Assembly (NCBI RefSeq): GCF_021869535.1
Contig: NW_026262593.1
Coordinates: 54,363,318-54,427,317, forward strand
DNA: 64,000 nucleotides
Reading direction: 5' to 3'
DNA from: Mytilus californianus
Lineage: Eukaryota; Mollusca; Bivalvia; Mytilida; Mytilidae
The position numbers and the translations under genes are program-made. The notes beneath the pieces were generated by a model. It was not told the DNA's origin. It searched no databases and saw only the letters and a program-made list of their open reading frames with translations. Each line of letters begins with the position of its first letter. Position 1 is the stretch's first letter. Of the stretch, positions 25,327 through 35,256 are shown piece by piece.

Positions 25327-26127
25327 GTATGTGACGTCACTTTGTGTGCTTTTTTAGAATTTCAAATGTGACGTCACTTTGTGCGTTGAGGCTTTAGCTA
25401 ACTCGGCTGTGTATTTTTATATGTTGGATTAAGTTGTTTTATGTAATGTATCCGTTTTTATTCTGTAGTTAGTCCCCACTTTGGTTTTATCATGTATATC
25501 TATTATATAGTCATTTTATAATATTTACTGTTTGCAAAATTATAAATTATTCTAAATAATGAGGATGTTCTTGTCCCAGGCAGAAAATCCTGGCCGTGTT
25601 AGGCGCAACTTTTTGGAAGTTTTGGTCCTCGGTGCTCTTCGGCTTTGTGCTTGTTTTGGCTTTCAAACTTTTTTTATCTGGGCGTCGCTAATTGGTCTTG
25701 TGTGGACGAGACGCGCGTCTGGCGTATTGAATTTTAAGCCTAGTACCTTCTGCTAGCTATTATTCGTGTGTTTCTTTGTCCTATATGTTCTCCCATTTAT
25801 TTGTATTGTGGTCCTGTCATGTGATGTTGTCGTTTTGGTGTTGTGTTTGACGTTTCCATAAAAGCGGGAGGTTTGGCATGCCACAAAACCAGGTTCAACC
25901 CACCATTTTTTTCTTAAAATGTCCTGTACCAAGTCAGGAAAATGGCCATTGTTATATTATAGTTCGTTTCTGTGTGTGTTACATTTTAATGTTGTGTTTT
26001 TGTTGTGTCGTTGTTCTCCTCTTATATTTAATGCGTTTCCCTCAGTTTTAGTTTGTAACCCGGATTTGTTTTTATCTCTATCGATTTATGTGTTTCGAAC
26101 AGCGGTATACTACTGTTGCCTTTATCT
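25327..26127 (+). mobile_element. Near full-length mussel ~800-base hammerhead repeat
   Basis: A non-coding repeat family I recognise from mussel sequences. It runs from 'tgtgacgtcactttgtg' through 'ccgtttttattctgtagtta', 'gatgttcttgtcccaggc', a decayed hammerhead (25682-25725), 'gcgggaggtttggcatgcc', 'ttcaacccacc', 'accaagtcaggaaaatggcc' and 'tttgtaacccggattt' to 'gcggtatactactgttgcc'. It is flanked by 'tctaaattcg' and 'tctaattcg', a probable ~9-base target duplication, and is absent from the same place in module C. It has no protein of its own. The SINE-like, ribozyme-bearing retroelements known in bivalves are the best comparison. Confidence 0.75.
25682..25725 (+). ncRNA. Decayed type I hammerhead ribozyme
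   Basis: Stem I GCGTCG (25682-25687) pairs with TGGCGT (25720-25725), using two terminal G-U pairs. Stem II is GTC-TTGTGTG-GAC (25695-25707), and the cleavage triplet is GTC (25717-25719) after a GCGC mini-loop. The core is mutated: CTAATTG instead of CTGATGA, and GAGA instead of GAAA. The fold is still readable, but cleavage is not expected. Confidence 0.7.
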
Positions 26128-26754
26128 AATTCGAGAAAAAAATTCTTTACACACATTTCTCATGGAAGAGTTTTTGTCTCTGACAGTATTTTGATGATAA
26201 GGGATAAGTTCTTACCTTTCTTAATCTGTCTCAGGAATTGTCCGAAGAACTGTTTTAGAAGAATTTTTCTAGAACAGTCCTTTGAACAGTTCTCCTGCTT
26301 CAGAAAAGTTTCTGATTGAAGCTGTTCTACCCTAGAACTGTTTTTTTACAGTTCTACCTTAGAACAGTAATTTTGTAATATGATTATAATAATGTAATAA
26401 TGATGACTCCAAACAATGAGAATCATAAATAAACCTAACCTGCAATAAATATATATATAAAAAAAAAATAACAGTTCAAACCATGGGAAAAAGTTATTCC
26501 CCTTTACCACATAAATCTCAGTTAAAAAAGCCATCGAACATGGAAGTACAAAGAAAGAATACCAGAAATCATCAACATGTTACGGTCAGAAAGGGAATTT
26601 TCGAACAGTTTCGCTCTAGAGCTGATTCTGACAGTTCTGTTGGTAGACGTTTTGGAAAGCTCTACCTTTTCATTCATTTATTTATTCATGTTGACATGAA
26701 TTATCATCGGTATGCTCATTTTCTGTAAATTAACAGTTTATAACATGTTGAAAT

Positions 26755-26960
26755 ATATTCAAAACGCTAAGGTGTTTTTACCGTCATGTATAAAATGCCT
26801 AAGTCGCATTTGGCACAACTTCTTAAATATTTCGGTTATTAGCGCTATTCAATTTTGTTATGTGATTCGACTAAGCAGCAGTTTTAATTCAACGCCACTG
26901 ACATTCCTTGTGTAGACCATCAGCGCGTCTCGCGTAGAAAATTGTAAGTCTGTTATCTGT
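26755..26960 (+). repeat. Fragment of the mussel hammerhead repeat
   Basis: Diverged piece covering the '...atttggcacaactt' stretch and a heavily mutated hammerhead ('cactgacattccttgtgtagaccatcagcgcgtc' region, about 26895-26932). Recognised by order of landmarks only. Confidence 0.35.
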
Positions 26961-28015
26961 GAGTTTTTGTTTATCTATTTATTAATTATTTTTTTTCTTT
27001 TGCTGTTGTTGATTGATTTATTGATTTATTTTCTTTTTTTTTAATCTAACTGATTTTTCTTCATTTATCTAATTTTTATCGTTATTATTTTCGACAAAAT
27101 ATTCCAGGATATCTTTGATATTTTTATGATTATTTAGTTTTATTAATGTTTATGAAATCATTATTATTTTCGTCTTGATTTTAAATGTAATTTCAGATGA
27201 CAAGACTGCTGTTAAATCAGATAGGTGATTCGCATTTATTTTTGTGTTTGTTTGACAACAGACAAAATTGAGGGATTACTCATTGCGATTTCAGAAAATG
27301 TTGAATACAAATAATGCTATCAAAATTCGAATGCGTGTTTTAGTTTAGGAAAACATGCATACCGTAATAAAAACATTGCAAAAGTTTCTGAATTAACAGT
27401 ATATATCAAATATCTAAACGATAAATGTATATTAGTTGTTCGACCTGTTAGTCAAATGCGATTTGTTAAAATATACTTTTCACTTTTTTTGGTCTTTTTG
27501 GAAAATGTTGTTTGTGCTGTATTTAGACCCCTCTACCAAGAAATTTGTTTTACATGCACACGTATAAAAATTGCGGTTTTTATTCAAGGCAATCATAGGT
27601 TTGAACGTTGTTTTCAATTTAGACTTGTTTATATATATACATATATAGATGAAACTTGTGCGGACATATTCAGTGTGATTGACTGACGATTGTACTTGTA
27701 GTGATTTGCAAACTTATAGAACACTTTGAATCTTCCTGTATAGGACTAATGATAAAATCAAATACATGTATATTCCGTTCTTCAATAGTAAGTTGATAAA
27801 CAGAAAAATCCAAAAAAAACATTAAAATTGATTGATAAAAAATTCTCTGAAACCTGATCATGGTGAGCATAATACATGTAACGAAAATATACAAAATGAA
27901 TGTTCAGAGTTTTTTTCTTACCCTTTAATAATATTCATGTAGAAGATTGGAATGACTTTTTTTTCTATCTATGCTGCATTTTTTTTATTATAATATAAGC
28001 AACTATTGAAAGTTA
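26961..28015. other. Unassigned AT-rich DNA
   Basis: T-rich, low-complexity sequence near 26980-27080. A segment at about 27375-27440 resembles 480-540 ('aaatttctgaactaacag', 'caaatatctaa'), probably part of the same duplicated flank as module A. No gene seen. Confidence 0.3.
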
Positions 28016-28073
28016 TACATGAATGCAAGTAATTAATGAAAAGGGTATTGCATTTAGCAAGAGTATAATTAGT

Positions 28074-28119
28074 ACTCCAAACGCGAGTTTTATCTGCATA
28101 AGACTCATCGATTGTGATT
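28074..28119 (-). ncRNA. Degenerate hammerhead relic
   Basis: Same relic as 22184-22229: CGATGA, GTC-TTATGCA-GAT, AAAAC, TCGC, GTT on the minus strand, followed by TGGAGT for stem I. Inactive by core mutations. Confidence 0.4.
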
Positions 28120-28161
28120 TAATCAAACAGTTAGAACATGGAAAATACTTTCATACTTTAA

Positions 28162-28311
28162 TTTTTGGGGCCCTTTATAGTTTGCTGTTCGGTGTGAGCC
28201 AATGCTCCGTGTTAAAGGCCGTACCTTGACCTATAATGGTTTACTTTTATAAATTGTAACTTGGATGGAGAGTTGTCTCATTGGCACTCATACCACATCT
28301 TCCTATATCTA
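28162..28311 (+). repeat. PLE tail with TTTAA target duplication
   Basis: The final 150 bases of the tail family ('ggccctttatagtttgc', 'aaaggccgtaccttgaccta', 'gttgtctcattggcactcat', 'accacatcttcc'). TTTAA flanks it at 28157-28161 and 28312-28316, while module D has a single copy at the empty site (near 22266). A clean 5'-truncated insertion. Confidence 0.85.
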
Positions 28312-29189
28312 TTTAACACTGACATTATGTTAAAGAATATATTTGTCTATAACTTTGTTTATGTTTTTGTCGAAAATGGAAAAAACAATAAGAATTTTAG
28401 GAGTCATACTGAAAATTTGCTTTTTTCAATGTTGATGCAATTTTTATTAATCTCTCAAGTTGTATCGATTTCAGTTAAGGAAAATAAAAATAAATATTTA
28501 CACAAAAAGGAAAGTTGATGATGATAATCATACTCTCCGTTTTTTATTTTCACTTTCCTGTTACAAGTCCATTCATAAAGATGTCACATTCTATTTAAAA
28601 CTTTATACGTGATACTTAATTTTAATTCAATAATTTACAGGGAAACATTTTAAAATCTCCGTTAAATAGTGAAAAGTTTTATATCTTGAAATTTTACATA
28701 ATTAGGTCTCACCGAAAATGTTGTTTCGGCGACAGTTTGATCTTTTATATATAATTCGGATTTTGTCATAATTTTTCCGCTAGAAAAATGTGATTCTTTT
28801 CTGAAGGCCTTCTCTGAACATTGGAAGGTCCATACTATGCATTCTAACTCAACTTAAAAAAAAGTCAAATATCGTTTCATCATGGACTCCAGTAAGTGTT
28901 TTGCAACTAATATTTCAGTGCTTTGAAATAGCCCTCTTACAACTACCAAACAACTTATCATAACTTCTGTAAAAACGCATATGATAATATTGGTATTTAT
29001 AAATTCTACAATGTAAAATATTCTTTGGATGTTTTTAGATAAATCCAGTGCCTTGGATGGTCTTCTCAATTCGTTTGACAGTTTATCCTACATTATTCCT
29101 ACACTACATTTCCACACAGTCTTATTAAACTAATGTTTTTGCATCTAATCAAATTGTCCTTCTTCGAAAAATCTAATAGCTAATTTATA

Positions 29190-29560
29190 TGCTGTAACTC
29201 ATATGAAGCTTTCTTCTGTAATTAAAAGGGTAAAAATGCTAGATTTACTTACTGGAAAGATAATGAGATGACTAAAGCTGAACGTTTTCTCCTGGAAAAC
29301 TTCCATGTACATTTCGGCAATACTGTAGATATTCCAATGGGCACTATTTGCACCCTTTGAATAGCAGACTTGTTCCTGTATTGTTATGAATCACTGAGTA
29401 TGGCCAAATCTAGTAAAGATCGATTTCTTGTTCCCTAGTTTTAATTTTCCCTTTTTGAACGGAAATGTTTATTTGGGATCATCTTACGACCTTTATTTGT
29501 CCCAAGTCGTTCGCTATGCACGTGTTTGTAGTGACGTAGTAGGTTTCAATTAATCCACAT
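29190..29560 (+). pseudogene. PLE reverse transcriptase fragment
   Basis: Pieces of the palm domain in order: a KAERFLLENF block, then FGNTVDIPMGTICT (about 29309-29352; compare VIGIPMGTNCAP in PLE 1), a stop, ADLFLYCYES, and after an internal deletion SSYDLYLSQVVRYARVCSDV (about 29480-29540). The YLDD block is missing. A relic. Confidence 0.7.
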
Positions 29561-29569
29561 GTATTACGG

Positions 29570-30150
29570 TATTTTGATGGAAAATACCCATTTATTGTTG
29601 CTATTTACAGGTTAACTTTAACATACCTTTATTCATGTTTTTTTACCCACTGACAAAAAAATGTCTGCAATTGCAAAGGAATTGAATTCATTACAGGGTA
29701 AGAGTAATCAGAAATTTAAAACGAACGTCCAAAATGTGTATTCGGCAGGAATATATATCTGTAAAAGATGAGTAGAAAATATTCTTGAAAAACGTATTTA
29801 TTTAGTGGTAGAAATTCAATAAGCTACAGTAAACGTTTGAAAGTATTTCTATACCTTAGGCTAATGCAAGAAGGAGTTGACGGGGCTCTTCACAAGAGCA
29901 AATGACTTGATTAAAAATAAACTTATTTTAAAAACTAGATTTTCGAGATCAGCGCAAAGTATCAATAGTACTTAGATAAAATGAAATACAAATCAGTTAT
30001 CGAAAGCACTCAACGTTAGGATAAGGGCTTGGTACACAACAGAAACACAAGTAGCAGCAAAATAAAATAGTAAACATAACGGTATCAGAGGATGCTCGAA
30101 ATGTTAACATCCTTGGCTCGGTCTTTGGTGGATGGATGTGCAATTAACAA
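29570..30150. other. Unassigned sequence
   Basis: Separates the PLE fragment from the next PLE tail. No domain, repeat or RNA was recognised. Confidence 0.3.
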
Positions 30151-30154
30151 TATA

Positions 30155-30840
30155 AAAATAAGGAGATGAGGTATGATTGCCAATGAGACAACTATCCACC
30201 AAAGTTCAAATAAAGTAGATGTAAGCAATTATAGGCAACCTTACGGCCTTCAACAATGAGAAAAAACAAACTGTATAGTCGGCTATAAAAGGCCCCGACA
30301 TTTAAGATATGAGACAATTCAATTAAGAAAAGTAACGGCCTAATTTATCACAAAACAATTAACGAAAAAAAAGATGGCAGGCGTTAACCAACGGCAACAA
30401 CATAACTACAGGCTCCTGACTTGGGACAGACACATAGCGAATGTGGCGGGGTTTAACATGTTTGTGAGCGCTCAACCCTCCCGCAACCTGGGATAGTGGT
30501 GGAACAGCACAACATATGACAAACTATACAAATCAGTTGAAAATTAGTTGAAAAAGGCTTAACTCACCCGATCGATACAAAGTAGAAAAACACAAAACGT
30601 AAACACAGACGGGACGTGGCAGGGTATTTATCCATCCCTTATCCCTAACAACAAAAAATACACTAAGTACAGCTCTGAGAGTAATGGAGTACTCGCAGTC
30701 ACTGACAGCTAGTTTAAAGCAAATAACAACTAATGAAAAAAAATCATGTATCTAAGACTAAAATGTAAAGACGTCCTTAACAGTCAGAGAAAAACATGAT
30801 CTTGTGAAATGCCAAAATAAAGAACCGACAGATTGTAGTA
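30155..30840 (-). repeat. PLE tail, long copy
   Basis: Minus-strand counterpart of 62125-62715: 'tgaggtatgattgccaatga', 'gacaactatccacc', 'ccttacggccttcaac', 'ctcctgacttgggacag', 'ggcggggtttaacatgttt', then 'ccgatcgatac...'. It extends beyond the shorter copies through 'gtactcgcagtcactgacag'. No reverse transcriptase is attached. Confidence 0.8.
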
Positions 30841-31671
30841 CCGTTCAATTTCATATGTGTATAACAGAACTATTAGTATGATTTTAATGTACTGATAACA
30901 AAATCAATATTTATACAAATAAAAACAATAACAAACCTATTATCACGTTATTTATGTTGCTCTAGTCACTCTACTTCAAGAACGATTTAATCAAACAACC
31001 TAAAACAGCGAATACGTGTAGAGAACTTAAAGTTAAAAAAATTGAAGAAACAATTCAGTCTTACATTTAAGTATTTTTTTCAAACATAAGGGATCCTGTT
31101 TTTCAATGCATTTTATAATTCAATTCTAATTTCAAATATCAGTTGCTGTTAAATAACTCAGAATATTGTTTTTCAAATTACATATATTTTACAGTAGATC
31201 AAGTCTTGGGATGTGTTTTGTATTCATTGTTGTTATATCTTTCTTATAAACGTATGTTTGACTGTGTCATTTGTTCATAAATTTCTTATACTTAATGTTT
31301 TGTTAGTATAATCTATTTCCCAAGTTTATAAGTTGTCTAGATCACAGTACAAAGAAGCAAACTGCATAAAAGAGTACCGTGCATTAACTCTATGAGTATC
31401 TTAGATATACAACTCCTTTATCGTACACTGTCTACTCATCATAAATAAATTACAACCATAGTTTAAGTATAATTTCAACATTCATATCTAAAGAAGAAGA
31501 GACAGAAGATATCAATATTCATTAGATTATAAATTCACAAATATATTTCTTTTGTTGCGTCCAATACGTTTTTCTATATGCAAAATGAATCCTGCCAATC
31601 CTAATATATCAACAAACACTACATAAAAAGCAAATATTACCATCGGAAATTGACACTAACATCCTCTTTGT
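30841..31671. other. Upstream flank of cGLR copy 2
   Basis: Where a promoter and first non-coding exon would be expected. No convincing core promoter or splice-donor pair could be assigned by eye. Confidence 0.3.
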
Positions 31672-31725
31672 CATGACGTAAAATGTTAAGTTGTACTCAT
31701 ATGAAATTCTGTATTTTTTCTTCAG

Positions 31726-31786
31726 ATTTCCAAAAGATCATTGATGACCTAGATCGTTTTCCAAAACGAATGTTTTACTATGGCCG
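31726..31786 (+). other. Start-codon exon of cGLR copy 2
   Basis: Counterpart of the copy 1 exon at 2843-2924. The acceptor AG is at 31724-31725 after a T-rich tract, and the exon ends ATG GCC G (31780-31786) at a GTAAG donor. The ~25 bases before the ATG also match copy 3 (about 59286-59311). The downstream intron is about 3.5 kb, twice that of copy 1, because it has received a SINE, a PLE and a short tandem duplication. Confidence 0.6.
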
Positions 31787-32341
31787 GTAAGAAGTCTTAG
31801 GAAATATTTATCTACACAAAATGGTTTCTAAAATTCAGTCGAAATATCATATCTGTCCCTTACACACCCGGACAATATCCTATCATAAAAAAAGATTCGA
31901 ACCATAATTACAAATGTATTTAACGGAAACGTTTAAGTCATATGAAACGATTTTCTCGTTATTTTGATGTTATCGAAATTATTCAACCAACGCATGCATG
32001 CATTTATACAAAACTAAGTCATGTATGCACGTTATATTTTATTTTTTTCGAGTCTATAACGTATTATCGACAAATAATATTGCATTCAGTGATTGTTGAT
32101 CGAAAGCTAATTTACTTTCGAGTTTGTTTCCGAAGTTTACCGGATCGTGGATTTGATAAACAACCAACACACAGCACTTGGCGCAGGTGACAGATAAGTG
32201 ATTTGAAAGAGTCATGATATTCTTTTTTATATTTTCAATCAATTCCCATCTGTTAATTAAGCTATGCTTTAACAGTTGTTAAATGATTTGTGTACATTCT
32301 TTCATCACGGTTTTTAAATTTGAAATTTCATGTGACTTTAA

Positions 32342-32423
32342 AGTAACATCGTTTAAAGCTGAGTACAGATTGGGATTTTTAATGTAACATCGTTTAAAGC
32401 TGAGTACAGATTGGGATTATACA
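32342..32423 (+). repeat. Two-copy direct duplication, ~43 bases
   Basis: 'gtaacatcgtttaaagctga' followed by 'gtacagattgggatt' occurs twice head to tail with no mismatch over the shared part. A very recent slippage-type duplication inside the copy 2 intron. Confidence 0.9.
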
Positions 32424-32954
32424 TTTTAAATTGAATAAATACGATAAAAACCTATAGCTGTCTGAATATAAAAAGCAATTACACTTTCTTAATTTCTTAA
32501 CACAAACCTGCTGCAAAAATGTCTTAGTTATTATTTAATTTATAATGAAACGAAATTAACTTTTCTTTTTTTTTACGCGAAAAACACATGTGCTAAATAA
32601 TACTAAATACATAAAAGTCATTTTACTTCGAACAACCGCAAAAATGCAAACAATAATTTGAATCAATTTTCAGGCTCAAAAACCTTCCATTCTATGCTTC
32701 TGTGCAATCAAGAAACTGTTGAATCTTTTTTATAATACACTTAGTATCAAGGGGTCATTTTCTTTAAAAAAAATACAAAATTATAAATATTAAGATTTCA
32801 CTAAATAAAATCCTAAGTAAAAAAGTGGCTTCAGTTCAATTATCATCTTTTAACAAACAAATTATGAAAGATGAATGGCCTATCACTATTGATTTCACAG
32901 AAAACAAGTGGTAAAAATGACCTTGCCAATGCTTGTGTTGTATCATATTATCGA

Positions 32955-33225
32955 AGTGACCGGATCTTCAGCGGCTTTATGGTCTAAGTAGTTAATCTAC
33001 AGTGACTCCTTAATTAGCTATCAATTCTTAGGTTCTGAGTTCGAATCTCAATTGCGGTGCGGCGTGATGGACTCCGATTACAATTTACAAAGATTTCCAG
33101 TTTTCCTGCCGACAATCGGTGCGTCCCTCCATGAACACCCGTTTCCTCTTTGAGGTAAAACTAACCGCCTAGAGATCCCTTGATGTAAGAACCGTTATAA
33201 CACTTAAATTTTTCCTTGAAAGAAA
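32955..33225 (+). mobile_element. tRNA-derived SINE
   Basis: The head resembles a tRNA: an A-box-like 'tatggtctaagtagttaa' and a B box 'gagttcgaatctc' (about 33038-33050). The body is 'cctgccgacaatcggtg' and 'cacccgtttcctctt', matching a conserved central domain that I associate with mollusc and other metazoan SINEs. It lies in the intron of cGLR copy 2. Limits are approximate. Confidence 0.65.
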
Positions 33226-33304
33226 ACGATGAGGGTTATCTTGCATTCATATCTTAATCTTATTTCTATTATTTTTTTTTCCAAATATTTCTTCAAAGGT
33301 TTGT

Positions 33305-35200
33305 ATAAATAAGAAGATGTGGTATGAGTGCCAATGAGACAACTATCCATTCAAGTCGCAATGTGTATAAAATAAACAATTTTAGGTCAAAGTACGGCCT
33401 TCAACACGGAGCATTGGCTCACACCGAACAGCAAGCTATATAGTTCTCCAAAATGACTAGTGTAAAACAATTCAAACAGGAAAACCAATGGTCTAATCTA
33501 TATATATAAAAAAAAAAACGAGAAACGAGAAACACTTATGAACCACATCAACAACCGACAACCACTGAACAACACGCTCCTGACTTAGGCAGGTGCATAA
33601 AAATGCAGCGGGTTTAAGCGTTTTAACAGGCGCCAACCTTCACCCTAACCTGAAACAGTGGTATAACATTACAACATAAAAAGACACACAATAAAATATC
33701 AATTAAACTGGCTTAACTCGATCAAAAGGACAATACACAAAAACAAATATATATAAACTGAACGAATAAGCCCAAAACAATTAATAAAAAAAAAACATGC
33801 ACCAGAGACTAAAATCAATTAAAACACATCCCAGGCAGGGATTTAGTATTTTAACGCCATGGACAGTCAAAGAAGACATGACTTGTGCAATGCCAAAAAG
33901 TTACGACAGGCAGTAGGATAGTTAGAATTTAACCTTATAATAAATATGTATGATGTTATGAATAGATAAAACAATTTCTAAATAGAAAATAAACGTGGAT
34001 GTGTATATATACATCCCAAAAAACATTCGAAAAGAATGCAAATTTAGTTATGTTTTAATTTGTTGATGACAAAATCGATGTTAGTGCCAATGAAAACAAT
34101 ATTCAAAGATCTTATTACAACATTAATAAGATAACCTTTACTAATACGTTTGTTTCAAGGTTCGATAAGTTTACACGGATCACATACTAATTTCCGCGCT
34201 TTTTATACTACCGTAAAATTTAGGATGTGAAATATCATTTTTAATAAGTTTTCTACAGGAACAGCTAAATTTACTAATCAAATATTTGTATCTATGAAAG
34301 AATTTAGTAAATGTTTTAAGTTATTTATGGTTACGAAATCTGACTTAATAATTTACCAGTGATACATTGATTATGTTCGTTAAAATCTATGACATCACTA
34401 CACACACGGGCATAACGAACGAGTTGGGATATATAAACACCGTATGATGGAGCCAAAGGAACGATGCCGTCTAAAAAAGGAAAATTAACAATAGGGAATG
34501 AAAAATCGTCTCTTTTGCCGTAAATGTTTGTGTGGAGTTTCCCTTTAGAAATTGAAATGACTAAATCTAGAAAAGGACAACTAATACTGTTTATGTTAGA
34601 TTTATTTAAAGTAAGTTCCTTTGAGTAAATTTCGGTAGTATATTTTGAGAATTCTGGATTAATTAATGACAAAGTATCATCAAGATAACGGTAGGTATTG
34701 TTGAATGTGTCAACTAAATGTAACAATGACGTGTCTTAACTGATTTTGGCCATAAACTGTGATTCATGGCATTATAGGAATAAATCTGCTATTAAAGGGG
34801 CGCAATAAGTGCCCATAGAAATACCTACTACCTGTCGATACACTTTATCGCCGAAACGTACATATAAAATTTAAAGCTTCAATCATATCTTCACATTTTC
34901 AGTAAGTGTATCTAGCATACTTTCCTTTTTCGTTACAGAAAAAGGCTTTAAACGAGTTACAGCAAATACATTTGCAATGAGATTTTTCAAGACCATTGAA
35001 TTAAATATGAAATATTTTTCTTGATAAGATTGTGTGGAAGTATAGTGTAGAGAGTAGAAAAATCATAACTGTCAACAGAATTAAAAGGACCATCAAAAGC
35101 ACGTATTTTATCTAAAACTTCTAAAGAATTTTTAACACTCCAAAAATAATTAATACCATTATATTTTTACACAAAAGTTAATCTGAATAATTGAGTACAT
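33305..35200 (-). mobile_element. Penelope-like element 2, RT plus tail
   Basis: Minus-strand element. Reverse transcriptase pieces run from about 35190 down to 34190 and are followed by the PLE tail (about 33900-33305) ending 'gtgccaatgagacaac ... atgtggtatgag' toward 33310. This is the only place in the window where the widespread '...ggcaatcataccacatctt' tail is joined to a reverse transcriptase, and it shows what the solo tails come from. It is inserted in the copy 2 intron, antisense to the gene. Confidence 0.7.
34190..35190 (-). pseudogene. PLE 2 reverse transcriptase, broken
   Basis: Best stretch is 34331-34726: NTYRYLDDTLSLINPEFSKY with the catalytic YLDD, PFLDLVISISKGKLHTNIYG, and SYGVYISQLVRYARVCSDV, all matching PLE 1. 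Farther upstream on the minus strand (34740-35150) are frameshifted pieces that include the 'CAPL/IADLFL' and 'SLEVLDK'-type blocks. After the 34331 stop, RKLIKNDISHPKFYG continues in another frame. Not functional. Confidence 0.8.
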
Positions 35201-35256
35201 TCTTAACATGCTTAATGGATTTACACATATTATACTTTACTTCCTCTTTTTATCAG

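Larger units (their letters stand above)
24660..26420. repeat. Decayed duplication module E
   Basis: Copy of module C. Homology runs to 'aaaagattcta' near 25321, is interrupted by the ~800-base repeat at 25327-26127, and resumes with 'attcgagaaaaaaattcttt'. This gives an independent empty site in module C at about 20705-20725. Confidence 0.6.
28020..28810. repeat. Decayed duplication module F
   Basis: Closest relative of module D: 'gcatttagcaagagtataat', 'cgcgagttttatctgcataa', 'gaaaatactttcatac', 'aatatatttgtctataac', 'ttattttcactttcctgtta', 'gttgtttcggcgacagtttg'. It lies about 2.9 kb before the start exon of cGLR copy 2, roughly as module A lies before copy 1. Confidence 0.6.
31787..35256 (+). 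other. Intron of cGLR copy 2
   Basis: GT...AG intron (GTAAG at 31787; AG at 35255-35256). It has accumulated a direct duplication (32342-32423), a tRNA-derived SINE (about 32955-33225) and a minus-strand PLE (33305-35200) that ends within about 60 bases of the acceptor. The final ~40 bases before the AG resemble copy 1. Confidence 0.5.

Noticed and set aside
25559..25756. 65-codon frame with basic and aromatic residues
   Set aside because: It lies wholly inside the non-coding 800-base mussel repeat, including its hammerhead.
33038..33050. B-box sequence as a functional tRNA gene
   Set aside because: It cannot be folded by eye into a cloverleaf with a proper acceptor stem, and it is followed by a SINE body.
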